NCBI RefSeq assembly: GCF_029227915.1 | Contig: NC_079875.1 | Span: 3,784,001 to 3,844,000 of the forward strand | Length of the DNA: 60,000 nucleotides | Direction: 5' to 3' | Origin: Hydractinia symbiolongicarpus | Taxonomy: Eukaryota > Cnidaria > Hydrozoa > Anthoathecata > Hydractiniidae | Part shown: positions 1-13,600 of the stretch, piece by piece | Numbering within the stretch: the first letter of the stretch is position 1 | Layout: each line of letters starts with the position of its first letter | Position numbers and translations under genes: made by a program | Notes under the pieces: generated by a model | Database searches by the model: none | What the model was told of the DNA's origin: nothing | Seen by the model: the letters and a program-made list of their open reading frames with translations, nothing else

Positions 1-1208
1 ATGCTTCATGGTTACAGCTACCGCTATATAAAAATAAATAAAAATGTTTTCAAAGAGTTATTCCATTCTTGCAAATGTTTCTTAAAAATATATATAGCAA
101 GTGCAGGAAAAACTAAATTTTAATTCACCAAGCAAACCAGCTGTACAGCTACAATACTACAATACCCAGGAAAGATTTTACCACCTGGCATTTCACTATG
201 GTCTTTTCCAATGATACACTAAACATTGGGTTTTTTCAGGAGAGGCGTGCGATCGCACGCGCACGCCTTGGCACACGCCTAAATCGTTTCAAGCATGTGA
301 TTATTCGCACGCTTGAAAAATAATATTGAGTTTTCAAAATCAACCTATAAAATCCATTTTGTAGCGTGCGATGGCAACTCTTGAAATATTTTTTGGAGAC
401 TCGTCAGACAAAACGTCCAATAGATTTCCGTCTGGGTTGGACACTTTCAGATCTCAGAATTGTTGAATAGTCCAGGTCCTGGTAATCCATGAGCAAGCCT
501 ATTCATAGACAACCTGACCATCCTAGCTAATTTAATGACTCCTGACTTAGTTAAAAGAACTACGTAGACATAAATCTCTTTTGCCTGGCCCCTTCTTCGT
601 TGGTAACCAGGTCTTACACAAGAAATCCAGCAATGCAGTTTTTAACTAATGCGGAGGTGAACACCGACGGAGCTTGGGTGAAGCAAGTCTGCAAAACTGC
701 ATTTACAGGCAGAATAGACATTTTATCATGGATTTAATTGTAGATGATTTCTTCATTTAACAAAACAATCAGAAACCATAACAGGTCCGAATTTAATGGG
801 TTTTTTCTTTATGCTTTTAAAATGAAACCCACGTGCCTTATAATTCTTTTTTCTGTATAAATTTTGTTAATATGTAGCTGAACCTTCTGAATAAATTTTG
901 AAGTTTTATATAAGCCACGTGGATAAAAAAATTTTTTAATTTGAAAATACAGCATATTTTTGCCTATTTGCTCGTGATGAACTAAAAAATAAACAATAAA
1001 TATGCATACTATTTCGGACATGTGGAAAAGGAAGTTAAACCAGTAGATGCTCGATCATTGTGTTTGGGGTTCACGATTTAAAACGTTCCCCACTTTTCTA
1101 CCTCGAAATGAATGCGCATCAAAAATTAACCTTAGAGCCCATATTGCACATGTAACATCCTTTGCACGTGCATTTTACATCACATGCGTTACTTGATTTA
1201 CATGTGTG
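1..1208. other. Non-coding, no gene recognised
   Basis: AT-rich sequence with short, unsupported reading frames only. Around 241-320 there is a GC-rich patch with repeated GCGTGCG/CGCACGC words. Similar wording recurs near 54970-55060 and 56200, inside the inverted-repeat element at 54948-56234, so this stretch may be a decayed piece of a related element. No terminal repeat pair was found for it here. Confidence 0.5.
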
Positions 1209-1214
1209 AATCAT

Positions 1215-2308
1215 CAGCCCCTAAAATTAGTGTCGTCATTCGGCACTGCCGACGTGATTGCCGACGTAAAATGAGAAAATACCGTAGTTGCGTCGGCAAA
1301 AAAATTGCCTCTGGCGTAATATGAAAACTGGCATATATTTTTCTCGAGTTCCTTATCCTAAAAGAAACCAGGTCTCCACATGGGAATGCACACAGGAATC
1401 CACACAGTATTCGGCGGATGGTTTATTTCATTCGAAACTAAACGGATGGAATAATTTCCTGAATTCACGAAAATAAAATAAAAAAGTAAACATGGTGAAA
1501 AAGAAAACAGTTCTCTCGTGGAATTTTCCTGAGTTAGGGTTTGAATCGGAAAATGACTCTAATGAAATTGCTAAAGTGCTTTGCAAAATTTGTAGATGTC
1601 ATTATCAAAACAACAAAAATAAAGAAAATTTGAAAGGAACTGTGGCAAGCAGAATCAAATAATGTTAATTGTGGTATTGTTTGAGCTTCCCCCACTCATT
1701 GCGACTGAAGAATAATTACACTCGATTTTCAGTAAGTTAGGTCATTATCACTAAAATTATTTACGTTACAGAAATACCGTGGTGCCATTCGATTCTTAAT
1801 AACAATAATCAAAAAATTGTATATCGTATTAAAAAGAAGTCCAGTAGTTCTCTCTCCCACACGACACAGCAGGCAATAAGTCAGCCCTGCCCTCGGTTTT
1901 GTGAGGAGAGATGTTCTGCGAAGACTCTATAAATTGAGACTCCTGTACAGTTTTGCTTCATGGTGAACTGTGCCGGTGACAAGCATTTTCGAAACATGCC
2001 ACCGACGACTTCTGCGATATACAACTTATTGAATGCCCTCACCCTCAGTTCGTAAATAGCACGTGCACAACGTACTTTCTAATGAGTTCGTCTTGAAACA
2101 TATAGAAAGCCAGTTGGCAGTGAGCTATTAACTTAACGAAGTACAGCATCGGGAAAGTAGGTCATGGGACTTGTAGTCTGTTTCCATTTGACGAAAGTTT
2201 TTGCCAGCTGAAAAATTTTACTACAAAAAAAAAATGCCGACGCAAATCAGTGTATCTCACGTCGGCAGTTTTATTACCGACGTAAAAAAATTCTAATTTT
2301 AAGGGCTG
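1215..2308 (+). mobile_element. Non-autonomous hAT-type DNA transposon
   Basis: The ends are inverted repeats: CAGCCCCTAAAATTAG at the left and the complement of CAGCCCTTAAAATTAG at the right. A 6-bp direct repeat, AATCAT, flanks them at 1209-1214 and 2309-2314 and is probably the target-site duplication. Internal sub-terminal words GCCGACGT/ACGTCGGC occur at both ends. The CAG start fits hAT elements. hAT duplications are usually 8 bp, although shorter ones are known in subgroups. The element contains a relic zinc-finger ORF (1492-1662), but at 1.1 kb it is too short to encode a full transposase. Its interior is shared, inverted, with the element at 54948-56234. Confidence 0.8.
1492..1662 (+). 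pseudogene. BED-type zinc-finger fragment of a hAT transposase
   Basis: This is a 56-codon open frame from ATG to TAA inside the inverted-repeat element. It shows a tryptophan followed by aromatic and acidic residues (SWNFPELGFE), then VLCKICRCHY. That is the aromatic plus C-x2-C half of a BED finger, which in hAT transposases forms the N-terminal DNA-binding domain. The C-terminal H-x(3-5)-H part and all catalytic regions are missing, so it is a remnant or an internally deleted copy and not a working gene. The family call rests on the short motif plus the hAT-like ends. Confidence 0.6.
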
Positions 2309-2314
2309 AATCAT

Positions 2315-3239
2315 TGCACAACTACTCATATATTCCTGAAAAGCCTAAAATGTCATGTTGTTTTGATAGTCTTTGTGATGATAGACACTTCATTTTAATG
2401 ATACAATTTTTGCACTCTTGTTGCAGCATGTGGATAACTATCTCACAAACAAACCCATTGGAATAATATCTGTAGGCCTTTCCTTCTTTGTATTTACACT
2501 CTGACCTTTGCCACAAATTATCTCGTAAAATGACGAAATGCCTAGATATAGTCCAGGAAATATAACTGTGGCCAATAAGGTTATCCTTCATTTTCTCCTA
2601 TCCAACCGTGTTTTATTGTCAAACGGTCTTAGAAGAGAGAGGCTAGAACTTTTCTGTAAACTCTTTCAATAACAAACTTTCTCAATCTTCAGCATCAACA
2701 GGGACACCTTCTTCATAAGCAGAAAATGCCCATGAAATTGAGAAATAGTCATCTAGCAAGAAAAGCTCGCCCAAGAAGAGAAGAGCTACCACACACCTTG
2801 CTACCAAAGTATCAAAACGAGCAATTTAATTTTTTTTTTTTTTTGATAGCCAAGTACTGTTTAAGTACATTTGTACTATATAATTTAAAATCAACCAACG
2901 ATTTGATCTCAAGTTAAAGTAAATTACTTTATATTGACATTTTAAACATTCACTTTCCTTTGTTTACATACAGCAATTTGGAGTTTAACTTGAATTTTTT
3001 TTCCTGTTTTTTTTTGTGGTGTATTTTGCAGAACAAGTTTCCATTTCGGAAAAGGTGTATTTGAGTGCAAAATGCTAAAATGATAAGCCATTTTACCTGC
3101 ATAGTAAATCTGGAAAATCTGGTAATGGCAAAAACAGTAAAAGCCATTTTCTCGCAATAAAAGTATTAATGGTTTTCTCATAATTGGCCATGCTATTGTT
3201 TTTTTGTTTTTTTTTATAATTTCGCTTTGATGTCAGATG
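2315..3239. other. Non-coding spacer
   Basis: Low-complexity AT-rich DNA with poly-T runs. The open frames here lack splice context or recognisable domains. No repeat pair was found between the two flanking transposons. Confidence 0.5.
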
Positions 3240-3243
3240 TTAA

Positions 3244-4489
3244 AGGTGCGTAATCACCCTGTAGGTAACTTTTCTTGAGGTGCCTATTTTATTGTAAATA
3301 TTGAAAGATATACATGAGAAAACATTACCCAGAAAATTTTATTGAAAACTGACAACCAGAACATGTTCAAACGTTTCATGGACATAACAAACTCACCCCA
3401 ATTTCATTGCACGAATCATGCGATAATAAACGCACGGCAAAATCGATCACATGGTTGCTGGATTTATGCCATTACAGAAAAAATAATGAAGGAGGGAGAG
3501 TATCCGTAGCTGTGTTTCCATAGTAACAAATGTATCAACAAAGTTCCGAATATGATAAATCAGATAAATCAATCAAAGTTTCTGTGTTATTCTTTATTAT
3601 TTAAACGTTTTAACTTACTGAAATCAGACTTCTTTGCAACAGTGACCACTTCTTGTTGTTTTTCTGAGGACAGCTTCGCCTCTCTAGCTGTCTTACTTTT
3701 TGATTATTTTCCTTTGTTCAAACAGTTAGTCGTTTCCTTATGGAGACAGTATCAAATCTACACAATTAGAATACCTAAATATTCAAAATTTCCCTTTTCA
3801 TGCTCTAAATTTCATTATCTCCATAGTGCTTTAACTATCTTCAACTATCACAATGAACATTCTCCCCTGTTGGGTTTTTTGCCTATAATATGCAATAATC
3901 CCGGTCAGCTAATAAAAAAAGAAAGAGCATGATAAGCATTAATTATCATAATTAATAGCCACGAGGTAATGCTGTGATTTCTTCTTTCAGTTTTGTTTTG
4001 TCTGGTCTCCAAAAACAATGGCGAATAGAATAGAAGAAAATTAAATCTAAGTGGAGAAAGTGATACGGATGTTTTTACGCTTGGCCTCTTTTTTAAACAG
4101 AACCAAAATTTCTTTCCACTTTTTGATGCCATGTTTTACAAAGAAAAACAAGCCAAAAGAACAGCGTGAACGGAGCCAACCATAATGGCGATTTTATCGA
4201 ACTCCATCTCAGTGCCCATTTAAAGATAAGGCCGTTTGTTTACCTACGGTTTCACACGAGCATTGTGCGACGGCCCACTTATTAGACGAGAATAACAGAT
4301 CAACAAGACCGTTAAATATGGCGGCTGGAAAAAAACCCAATAAATTCAAGATATTGAAGTACCATTATTTCCATTTCTAGTAGGTTTTATATCCTCAAAT
4401 TTTCAGGAAAGTCATAACTCCGTCTGAACTTTGAAATAAACATATAAAATGGATATGTTAATTTTTTCGATAAGGGTGATTACGTGCCT
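3244..4489. mobile_element. TTAA-flanked inverted-repeat DNA element
   Basis: The termini are inverted copies of AGGTGCGTAATCACCC (left, from 3244) and AGGCACGTAATCACCC (right, read on the complement, ending at 4489). Each is directly bordered by TTAA (3240-3243 and 4490-4493). TTAA target sites are typical of piggyBac and Kolobok superfamilies. The 1.25-kb interior has no transposase-like frame, so it looks non-autonomous. It lies just upstream of SCAPER (predicted start 4649) and could contribute 5' sequence. Confidence 0.75.
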
Positions 4490-4648
4490 TTAACCTAGGA
4501 CGGCAATTATGACAGCAATGCTGAATGCTACAGCAGATTGACAACGCTGTTTTCTGTTTTTACTGTTATAAAATAAAATTGTGACAACGTTTGTAAAAAA
4601 GAATTGTTAATTCTAATTTTTTGGGGGGGGGGGGGCTGTACTGTGTGG

Positions 4649-7600
4649 ATGCAGCAGAAATGGCAGAGGGAACATTCGCAAGTAATAAAACAACATAGCA
4701 TTGTGGACTAAACTAAACTGTGCACAAGACTACAAACAAACAGTAATGCAATAAATATATTCGAACCAAAATATGTATATGTTACAAACTGCACAAAATT
4801 TTAATTAATATTTTTCTGTAAATAAAAAAAAAATTGTTATTTAGAATCCACCTGATTATTTTCGATCTGGTAGCCGCGACAATGTACGCAAAATTGTTGA
4901 AAAAGAAGGAAAAACTGCAAGGAATTTAATTGTATGGTCAGTTCCCCCAGAAAATGGTAATAATTACACTTCTTTTTGAAATAAAATGTCCCAGTAGTGA
5001 TAAAAATAAACAGGTGTTGTGAATTATTTGAATGTATCTAATTCTAATTTTTTTAGATGAAAAAACAAGTAATAAAAGAAGGGGAAGAAAACCAAAACGG
5101 GACAATTGGTATGAAAATAACACCCAGTTGCAACGGGGAAGACCCAAATCAAAGAAACAGACTGGAAACTCTATAGCAGGTAAAAGCAAAAAACAGGAAG
5201 GTGTAATCAAGTCTGATGTTAAAGTGGAAGCCAGTATTCAAAAAGAAAAAAATGGTGAAAGTAAGGAAAATCGTGAGAGTAAATCAGAAGAATATAAGGA
5301 AAGAATAAGAGAAGCAATAGAAAAAAGTTTCGAAGGTGAAAATCCTAGCCAACGGCCAATGTCAGCTGCATCTGTGCAGTCTCAAAAAAGTTTACGTGCT
5401 CGTTATTGGTCATACTTATTTGATAATTTTCATCGTGCAGTTGACGAAATTTATGGCACATGTGAAAATGACGAAAGTATCATTGAATGTAAGGTGAGAA
5501 AATCATGTATTTTTGCATTGTTAAAACTACATATTTCAATGTAATAAAGAGAGGATATAATATTTTTTTAACTTTTGTAGGAAGTTATTATGATGCTGGA
5601 TGTGTGCAAACGGGATTTTCAAGGATTGATACATCGCTTAGAACTTTTTAATCAATTGGAGACGTCCAAAATCAAGTAGGTGAAACAATACAAAAGCAAC
5701 TTAAAAAAACACACACAAAAATTGTTCTGCATAAGTGCAGTTGTACTGGTGCTTTGTCAAAATTCTACACACACAAAGTTCACCACAAGTTATATATTTT
5801 TTTATATCTGGCTACCTAATGCAAAGTGGACATGTAGTTGAAATTCATGCCAACATTCTTCATGAAGTCTGTAACTCAGCTAGGGTTGATCAACGTTTTT
5901 CATGTTGCAAGATCAGTAGAGTGTAACTAAGCTAATTCCATTAGAGAAGAAAGAGAACAGTGCTTACAATTTTTTTGTTTCATCTTTCTTAATATTTTTT
6001 AAATTGAAAATAAAGTCAAAAAAAGTTATCAAAATTTTAATAATTTTAATAAAGGGACCATCAATTTACAGAAGCTTGAGTACCTGCGTATTTATGCAAT
6101 TACACTTGTCATGCAAAAACATTGTGTGGGTCAGATAAATATTCACAGAACATTGTGCATAGACTCATCTAGCATAGCCATGTCTCTTGTTTTGGCTTTT
6201 TTATAAGAGGCAATTATTTTAACTTGGTTTGGAAATATGTCCTCACCTGTTGTGTGTTTTCTCACAAGACTCATAATTCTGATGGTACCACTTATCATAG
6301 GATTGAAGGACTATGCGCAAATATGTGTTTTGGTTATCAAATTTGCAATTGTTAGATGGAACAGCTTTACACAAAGTCTAATTATGGCCCCATTTTATTA
6401 TAAACATTTTATATTGCAATTTTCATATATTATCCAAAATAAAATATTAAATTCCATTCGGAGGTAGTGTAGAACCTTTTTGTTGCTTTTGTGGCTTGTT
6501 TTTTTTGAAATAAATAGATGCCTAATAGGCAGGAAACAAAATGCTTGTCAGGACAGTATAGTTAAATTACATAATCGCACTATATCTTGTCGCCATAGGC
6601 CTCAATCACTGGCTTGGGAAGTGCGAAAACAAATGTCACCTGGAAAATGTCCAAGCCCAACGATGAGACGTAGCCCCAGCCCGGCAGCTGTAAAGTTTTT
6701 AAATTTTGCAAATTCTAAACCTGGAAATTTCTCCTGGGCAGATAGGGTAAGAGGTATAGGTAAGGGTGTGTTAGAAAACAATATAAAGGAAATCACTGTT
6801 GAAACAGCAACAGATGAAAAACAAAAAACAAGCTTTCCTTCTCCTGTTTTCGAACACACAAAAGAAGAAGTGATTGATGATAATGATGGTTGGGAGATCG
6901 TAACAAAAGGAAGAAGCCGCTCAAAGGCATCAAGTCAAAGCGCATCGTCTACATCCTCTCAAGGCTTTCTTAAAAACTTTAATAAAAATTTTGTCAAATC
7001 TGAAAGTAAAGACCTGTGTCGTAAGGAACTTAACAATTATGGTAATAAAAATAATGCAACTAATAAACAAAACGTAGAACTAAACACAACCAAATCATCC
7101 TCAAAGACATCGTCAACCTCCACTCTACTGGAATATGAAAAACTAGATATACCTCAAGAAGATGTTTCAAAATCACACGATTCTCTGGCAGATGCAACAC
7201 TTGATTTCTCTTATGACTTCACTGAAGATGAAATTCAAATTCAAATTAAAGAAGAACAGGAAAAGGTAAACAGGGTCACAGGAAAGATTATTTGATTTAA
7301 TTTGTGGTTTTAACTGATTTTTAAGACTTGTATTGCAAATTGGTTGTTTCAAAGAGCATGCCTAAATACTAAATGTATGCTTTTTGCTGCATATGTGCAA
7401 TAGACTGACTGAAGATATTTATTAGATTTAACTTTGCTAACTAGGCATTAGCATCAGCAATTGCAGAGGAGGAGACTCTAACAAAGGAGTTAGAACAAGA
7501 AGCCTTAAAAGACGATGAGCAAGATGACGATATTAGTAGTGATCAAGATTATACCAATACTGATGAGGGACGGGAAACTCCAAGGGATTTGTCAGAAGAG

Positions 7601-10600
7601 CTACCACTAGATAGTTCAGTAAGCAAAGTTTGATTTACTCTTGTGTAATCACTATTTCTATAAATTCTTAACTTATCCACCGTAATCCTCAGCTTGATGA
7701 ACCTGATCGTATGTTAAGTTGGGAAGAAATGTGTTCACAGTATGATAAAGAACATGAGAGTGGGATTGGATTTAATTGGGGTGAAATGATGGAGATAACA
7801 GAATCAGTTCGGATGCCAGGACGCGCTTTAGAAATGCACCAAAAGTTGTCATCACCTTCTCGAAAAAAGTCTCGATCAGAGTCTGTTAAGCGATCAGAGG
7901 AGAAAATGGTATGTTTACAGTTAAGTCTGCTTTTTCAGTCACCCTGATAAGAGGATGTAAGACCCCTCTACCTCAGCTTTAACTGATTTTCTTTGATGCA
8001 TTTTATTAGTGCAATTGCTACTGTTTAAATTTAGGGTGCAAAAAAAATTATCTTTACATTACAACCAAGTTTCAAAAACTAAGTTTTTACAAATTGCTAT
8101 ATTTTAAGATTTGGAATTTGACAATTATACAAAGGTTCTTTTAAGATGACCACTTGTCTAAGACAGCCACTTTTTTCATTGACCCTGAGTGATTGTCTTG
8201 CACCAGTCTGACTGTATATGTTTTAAATTTCTTGTTCCTCTTACCTCTTTTTTAGGCAAGAGCTGAGAGAAGAAGACTGCGGCTCCTAGTTGAAAAATGC
8301 CAAAGGCTTCGGGATTTATCTGAGCGAGTAAGTAATTTCGTACTGGTTATTTTATCATCAAAATTCTTATTATTAACCAGAAATTTCAAATTAAGCACGA
8401 AAGAAAATACAAGTATTTTTATTTCGTTAACTGATATGTCTTAGGTTCAGAATGTGCGTGAGCTGAAAAACAAATTAATACAAGACAAAGAGCGCACCAT
8501 GTTAGACCAAATGCGAAGAGCAGAACTGAACAGAAGAATTGTACTACAAGAAAAAATCAAGAAGGCGCAAGAAGAAGAACTAAAGGTTTTTGTGTGCGAT
8601 TTTTTGTATTGATTAAATTTTAATTAAAATCGATATCAGAGAAAAAGGCCCTGTTGTTTGTGTCTGTTTAAATCTTTCTTTTTTCTGGTTTTTATTTGTG
8701 GTTACCAAAATTTTTTGTATGTTACCAGGTTAATGAAATCGCATTCATAAATTCTTTGGAAGCACAAAATAAAAAGATTGAAGTGCAAGAAAAGCATCAG
8801 GTAAGTTTTCCCTTTTTTTGTTTTCATATTAATTATTGAAAAAAATTATGATAAAAAGATTATGATAAAAAGGCAATAGAAAATTCAGAGAAATATTTGT
8901 GCTTATTGCATAAGGTGCTGGTTTTAAGCTAAATACATGCAGAGTAAATATCTGATTTATGAATTTATGGTAAATATGTCATTAGAATAGTTAAAATGAC
9001 ATATCTTCTGAAAACTTATATACTTCTTAAGTTGCTTGCTTTAAAAAAAATAAGGACTTCATTCAAATCATATTGCTTTTATTGCTTAGGTTTCAGAAGC
9101 TAGATTGCAGGATCTTTTGGTGAGTGTTGTTGTAACTTCTTTTGAGTATCAATTGTAAGAAAGTCAATATTTTTTAGAAATTCCATGGTTTGTGACAATA
9201 TCTAAATCTATGAAGCAAATTTATCAAGGAATGTAAAAAATAAGCCTGTTTTTTTTAAAAACAAAAAAACAGGGAATTTTCAGGGCAAAGAGCTAGAAAT
9301 TGTGTATTGTGTCGGCACACATACTGTTGTTGAGAATTCTACTCCCCTCAGGCCTTTTCTAATTCCAATTATTTCAAATTTCTGACGTGACAAAATGTCA
9401 TTTCCTGTCTAAGTAAATTTCATTACTTTATGCTAACTTGCAGTCAAGAAAGCACGCTAAGCGTTGCAGGAAACGTACAACAGGTGATGATCCCCTGAGA
9501 GGTAGTTAGATTTAGTATTTATTTTTACTAAATATTTGTTTTTTAGGAGGAAAGACAGAGACGAAAAGAAGACAAACACGCTAAAGAAGAAGCTGTACAG
9601 GTACATCAATTGTGTGAAAATATTAATCCTGATAGCACGATGGATTGGTTTCTGCTCAGGCTTATTGTCAATTTGGCGTTTTTAGGGTGCTTAAAAACAA
9701 ATACTTTTATACGTACTATATTAACAAAGGGCAGAAAAACTGTGCAAATTGATTATTTTAACCTCTTCATAAATTATTCATGATAATACAAGTTTGTTAT
9801 TACACAAAAACATTTTCTTGTTAAATTCAAAATTTAAATTAAGTAAAAATGCAAGATTTCAGTTAAAAATTGTAACATTTATGTTTTAACTGTTTTTCTG
9901 TAAACAGGAACGTAGAAATGCCCTTGAACAAGAAAGGTTAGCACGTCTCCAAGAAATTAAACAAAAGCGAGGAGACCAGGTATGCAGTGATGAATACTTC
10001 ATTTATTTATTTCCTAAATGTTAGTGTTTCTTACTTTTTTATTAATATTTAGGCTGCAAAATGGATGAAGGAGAGAATAGAGAGGGAGAAAGCACGAGAT
10101 GAATTAGCAAAAGAAAGACAAAAGTATGTGTTATTATTTATTCAGTTTTATTGTTATGATAAATTCATATTGATAAATAAAGATTTATTATTCCATCCTA
10201 TTGGGGAAAGGTTTTCATAAAAAATAAAACAGTTTGTCTCTTATTTTTGGCTTGTGTAGAGATTATTTATTAGAGTATTCAATTGTACACTAGCTGGTAA
10301 GAACCAGTGTCACACATGCCAGCTGTTTTTTGCACCTTTCCAACAAAAAACCACTAACAGTCTAAGTCATCATAGCAGAGATAATTCGTAGACTTCTATT
10401 TATGTCAAATGCCATTAAACTGCATCTCTTTAACTATTCATAAAAAAAATAACTGTTCAGGCTCTTTCATTCTGTGTTACTGTGCTCCTAAAAAATCTGA
10501 GAGGATATCAAAATATAAAATCAAGATATAAAATAAGATGAATTTTTTTCACAGGCCATATAACTAGTTTCTTTCTTATTAATCTCTTATCCTTTACTAT

Positions 10601-13600
10601 ATTTACTTTTTTTACATGTAAGGTTCTCACATTAAGTAAACAATTTCAAATTTGTAATATTCCGCTGTAATTTTTCCATGTTATGTTCAATGTTGTATTA
10701 CACTATTGAAACATGTGAATTGTATGCGTGTATAATTACAACCTTCAGTTTTTGTGTGTAGAAATAGAAAGATGAGGGCTGCTGCACGAGAAGAGGCCAT
10801 CCAACAAGCAGCTGAGGAGCTGCAGAAGCGGATTGAACAAAAGGTAAATATGTCCACCAAACTATTTTTGTGGGAATTATATTTTTGTTTTTTTGTTCAA
10901 ATTTAATTTTGCGGTTGTTTGATTTGCAGAAAATATTTTAATTATCTAATGGAAACTGCAAAATCATGAGTTTTTAAAATATATAATTTGAAAAAAAATT
11001 ACTTTCTGGTTATGCAATTTAAAGGATATCAAAAAATGTTCTCTTAAGGAGATCAAATTTTAGAAAATTTTTATTTGTGCAGTAGTTAGCTAACAAGTAC
11101 ATGCAGAGATTTCACAGTAAAATGTCATTTTTTAAAGCAATTAGTGCTAAAGATTTGACGTGATTGCTGAGACCCAATTATATTAAGAATTTCATTTGTT
11201 ATGAGTTGTATTTTCTTACAGCATATTGAATCAACTCGAAGACACGAACAACGTATAGAAGAAGTAAAGGAAAAGTCAAGGGTAGGATTTTTTTTTTGAG
11301 CTTGAAAACTTCACAATTTGACAAAAACCATGTTCAGTTTAAGCAATAAGTCAAAAAGTTAAGATGCTGGGTAACAAATGTTGGTTTTGATCCTTCAACA
11401 TATTATTATTTGTTTTCCCATGATCTTTTAGGCTGCTAGTTCATCGCGTCATGCCACAGTTGAAGATACTCCAAGCTCAGTTCCATATGATAAGCTAAAA
11501 AAGTGTACCTTATGTGAAGTAGAGGTATTTTTAATTTCTATATTTTGTTTTTTATAAGCTAAATTTTGTTATCATTGTACTTCACCTTTAGTTATTGCTT
11601 TGTAGTTACCTTAAATTTATCAATCATCCTCAATCCTTTAAACATTTAATATATTTTCAGATAGCATCAGATGTTTACCTTGTCAGTCATTTAAAAGGTA
11701 ACAAACATCGCAATGCTGTGAAAGAAGTCAATAAAAAGATAACAGAAGCCGAAATGGTGAATGACTTTTTTTAGTCTCAGTTATTCAGCGTTTTGTATTA
11801 ATTTAGGTTTATAACATTGCTTAGAAAGGGAGTAGTGCTGTGCAAATGTGACTTTTACCAAACGTTATTTTCTCTAAAATATTATTCTCTGAAAGACCTG
11901 TTCAATTATCCACAACATCATTTAACATCATCCTAAGCAGCACACACATACTAAACAAACATCTACAAAATATTCTTTATTTAGGATGCGTTTTCATCCA
12001 AGTACATCAAAGAGGCTGAACCTAACAACACAAAAAAATTAAAAGAACAAATTGAAAGAGCAAAAGCAATGAAGAAAAGAGCAAAAAAGATAAAAGCCAG
12101 AATGGCAAGCAAGTAAGCTACTCAGAAAATAAGAGAAGGAAGCCTTTTTTAGCAACAAAAATAAAATCTTTGTTTCGGTCAGCTGCTAAAGGAACAATTT
12201 TTTGTTTAGAGGCAAAGAATATGAAGCCAATATCTTATCAAATATGGTGGAATCACCCAAGAAAGGAAAGTACGTTCAACAAATATAAACACTACGAAAA
12301 TATTTTTTATTTTATCTTCATGATTAATTGAGTGTTAACATTGTTTTTAAGATTTCAAAAAAGTATCAAAGAGATAAACAAAGTACTACAATCTCATTCA
12401 AATGGACCGTGGCCTTCAAATAAAGTTGCGTCATTGGATAAAGCTTTAAGTGAGATCTGTAGATCATTAGAGGGACATGTATGTTATTTAGTAGTCATTT
12501 TAATTGTTTTATAATATTTATTCTTTAGTTGTTTCAAATTGCACGACAATTACTTTCTTATAGACCACCAATGATCAACGACTTTTCTGTCAACTTGGTG
12601 GACTATCTGTGGTTTCGAGAGTGTTGTTGTTGTGGGATACATCACATGTTGACAAAAATAAAAAGAACTTGATTGTGCCTTCTAAGTATGTTTAAGTTTT
12701 TGAATATCGTGATGCTCTCTAGGAAAATTGACCGCTTCTATTCTAATTTCTTATTTTTAAAAATACGAATTTTGTATTTTCTTTTAAAAAAACTGCGTAT
12801 TTAAAAATCAGCGTATTTTTTTTAAAAACCGTATTTCGTATTGTCTGGTTAGGAATTGTCTCTGAGATCGTTTCATTTTTGATACCAATTGAAACTATTT
12901 TCATCATATGGTAATCGTTTATCGTTTCATAATCGTACCATGAAACGAATTAAATGTTTTATATATTTTTTTCACAAGACGACTTCGAAACTATTCTAAA
13001 AACAATTTAAAAACGATTTTGTAAAAAAAGTATGAAACGATTTTAAAACAATTTTGTAAAAAAAGTATGAAACGATTTGATATGATTGTCAAAATATCAA
13101 ATGTAATACGATGTGAAATGTGCATGACGCATAATTGAAACGAATTTTGAAATGAATGAAATAATTAAAAACCAAAACTTGTGAAATATAAACTTGTTTT
13201 TTTTTTTAAAAACTCGCCGCATTCATTTTAAAATGAGAAGAAAACGTACATATGAAGCTTCAAAGTTGCAGCATTTTAATCTAATGTGACGAGAAAACGT
13301 CCCTGCGAAGCTTTAAAGTTCTTTAATTCATTTTAAAATGATGAGAAAACGTCCCTGCAAAGCTTTAAAGTTGCCCTATTTCATTTTAAAATGATGAGAA
13401 AACGTCCGTATTGTTATATATTTATTAATACGAAGTCAATCTACTACAAAAAAGCTTCTTGATTCCTTTTCTTTGTAATGTTAGCTGGGAAATCAGGCTG
13501 AGTACATTCCTTAGTTTTGACAAAATGCTTATAAACTACATAAATTTTATTTAAAAACAACGCAACGGACTGGATTTTAACCAGGATTTTTTATAGCAGT

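Noticed and set aside
809-1021. 70-codon frame on the - strand
   Set aside because: Low-complexity AT-rich sequence, no domain or splice support.
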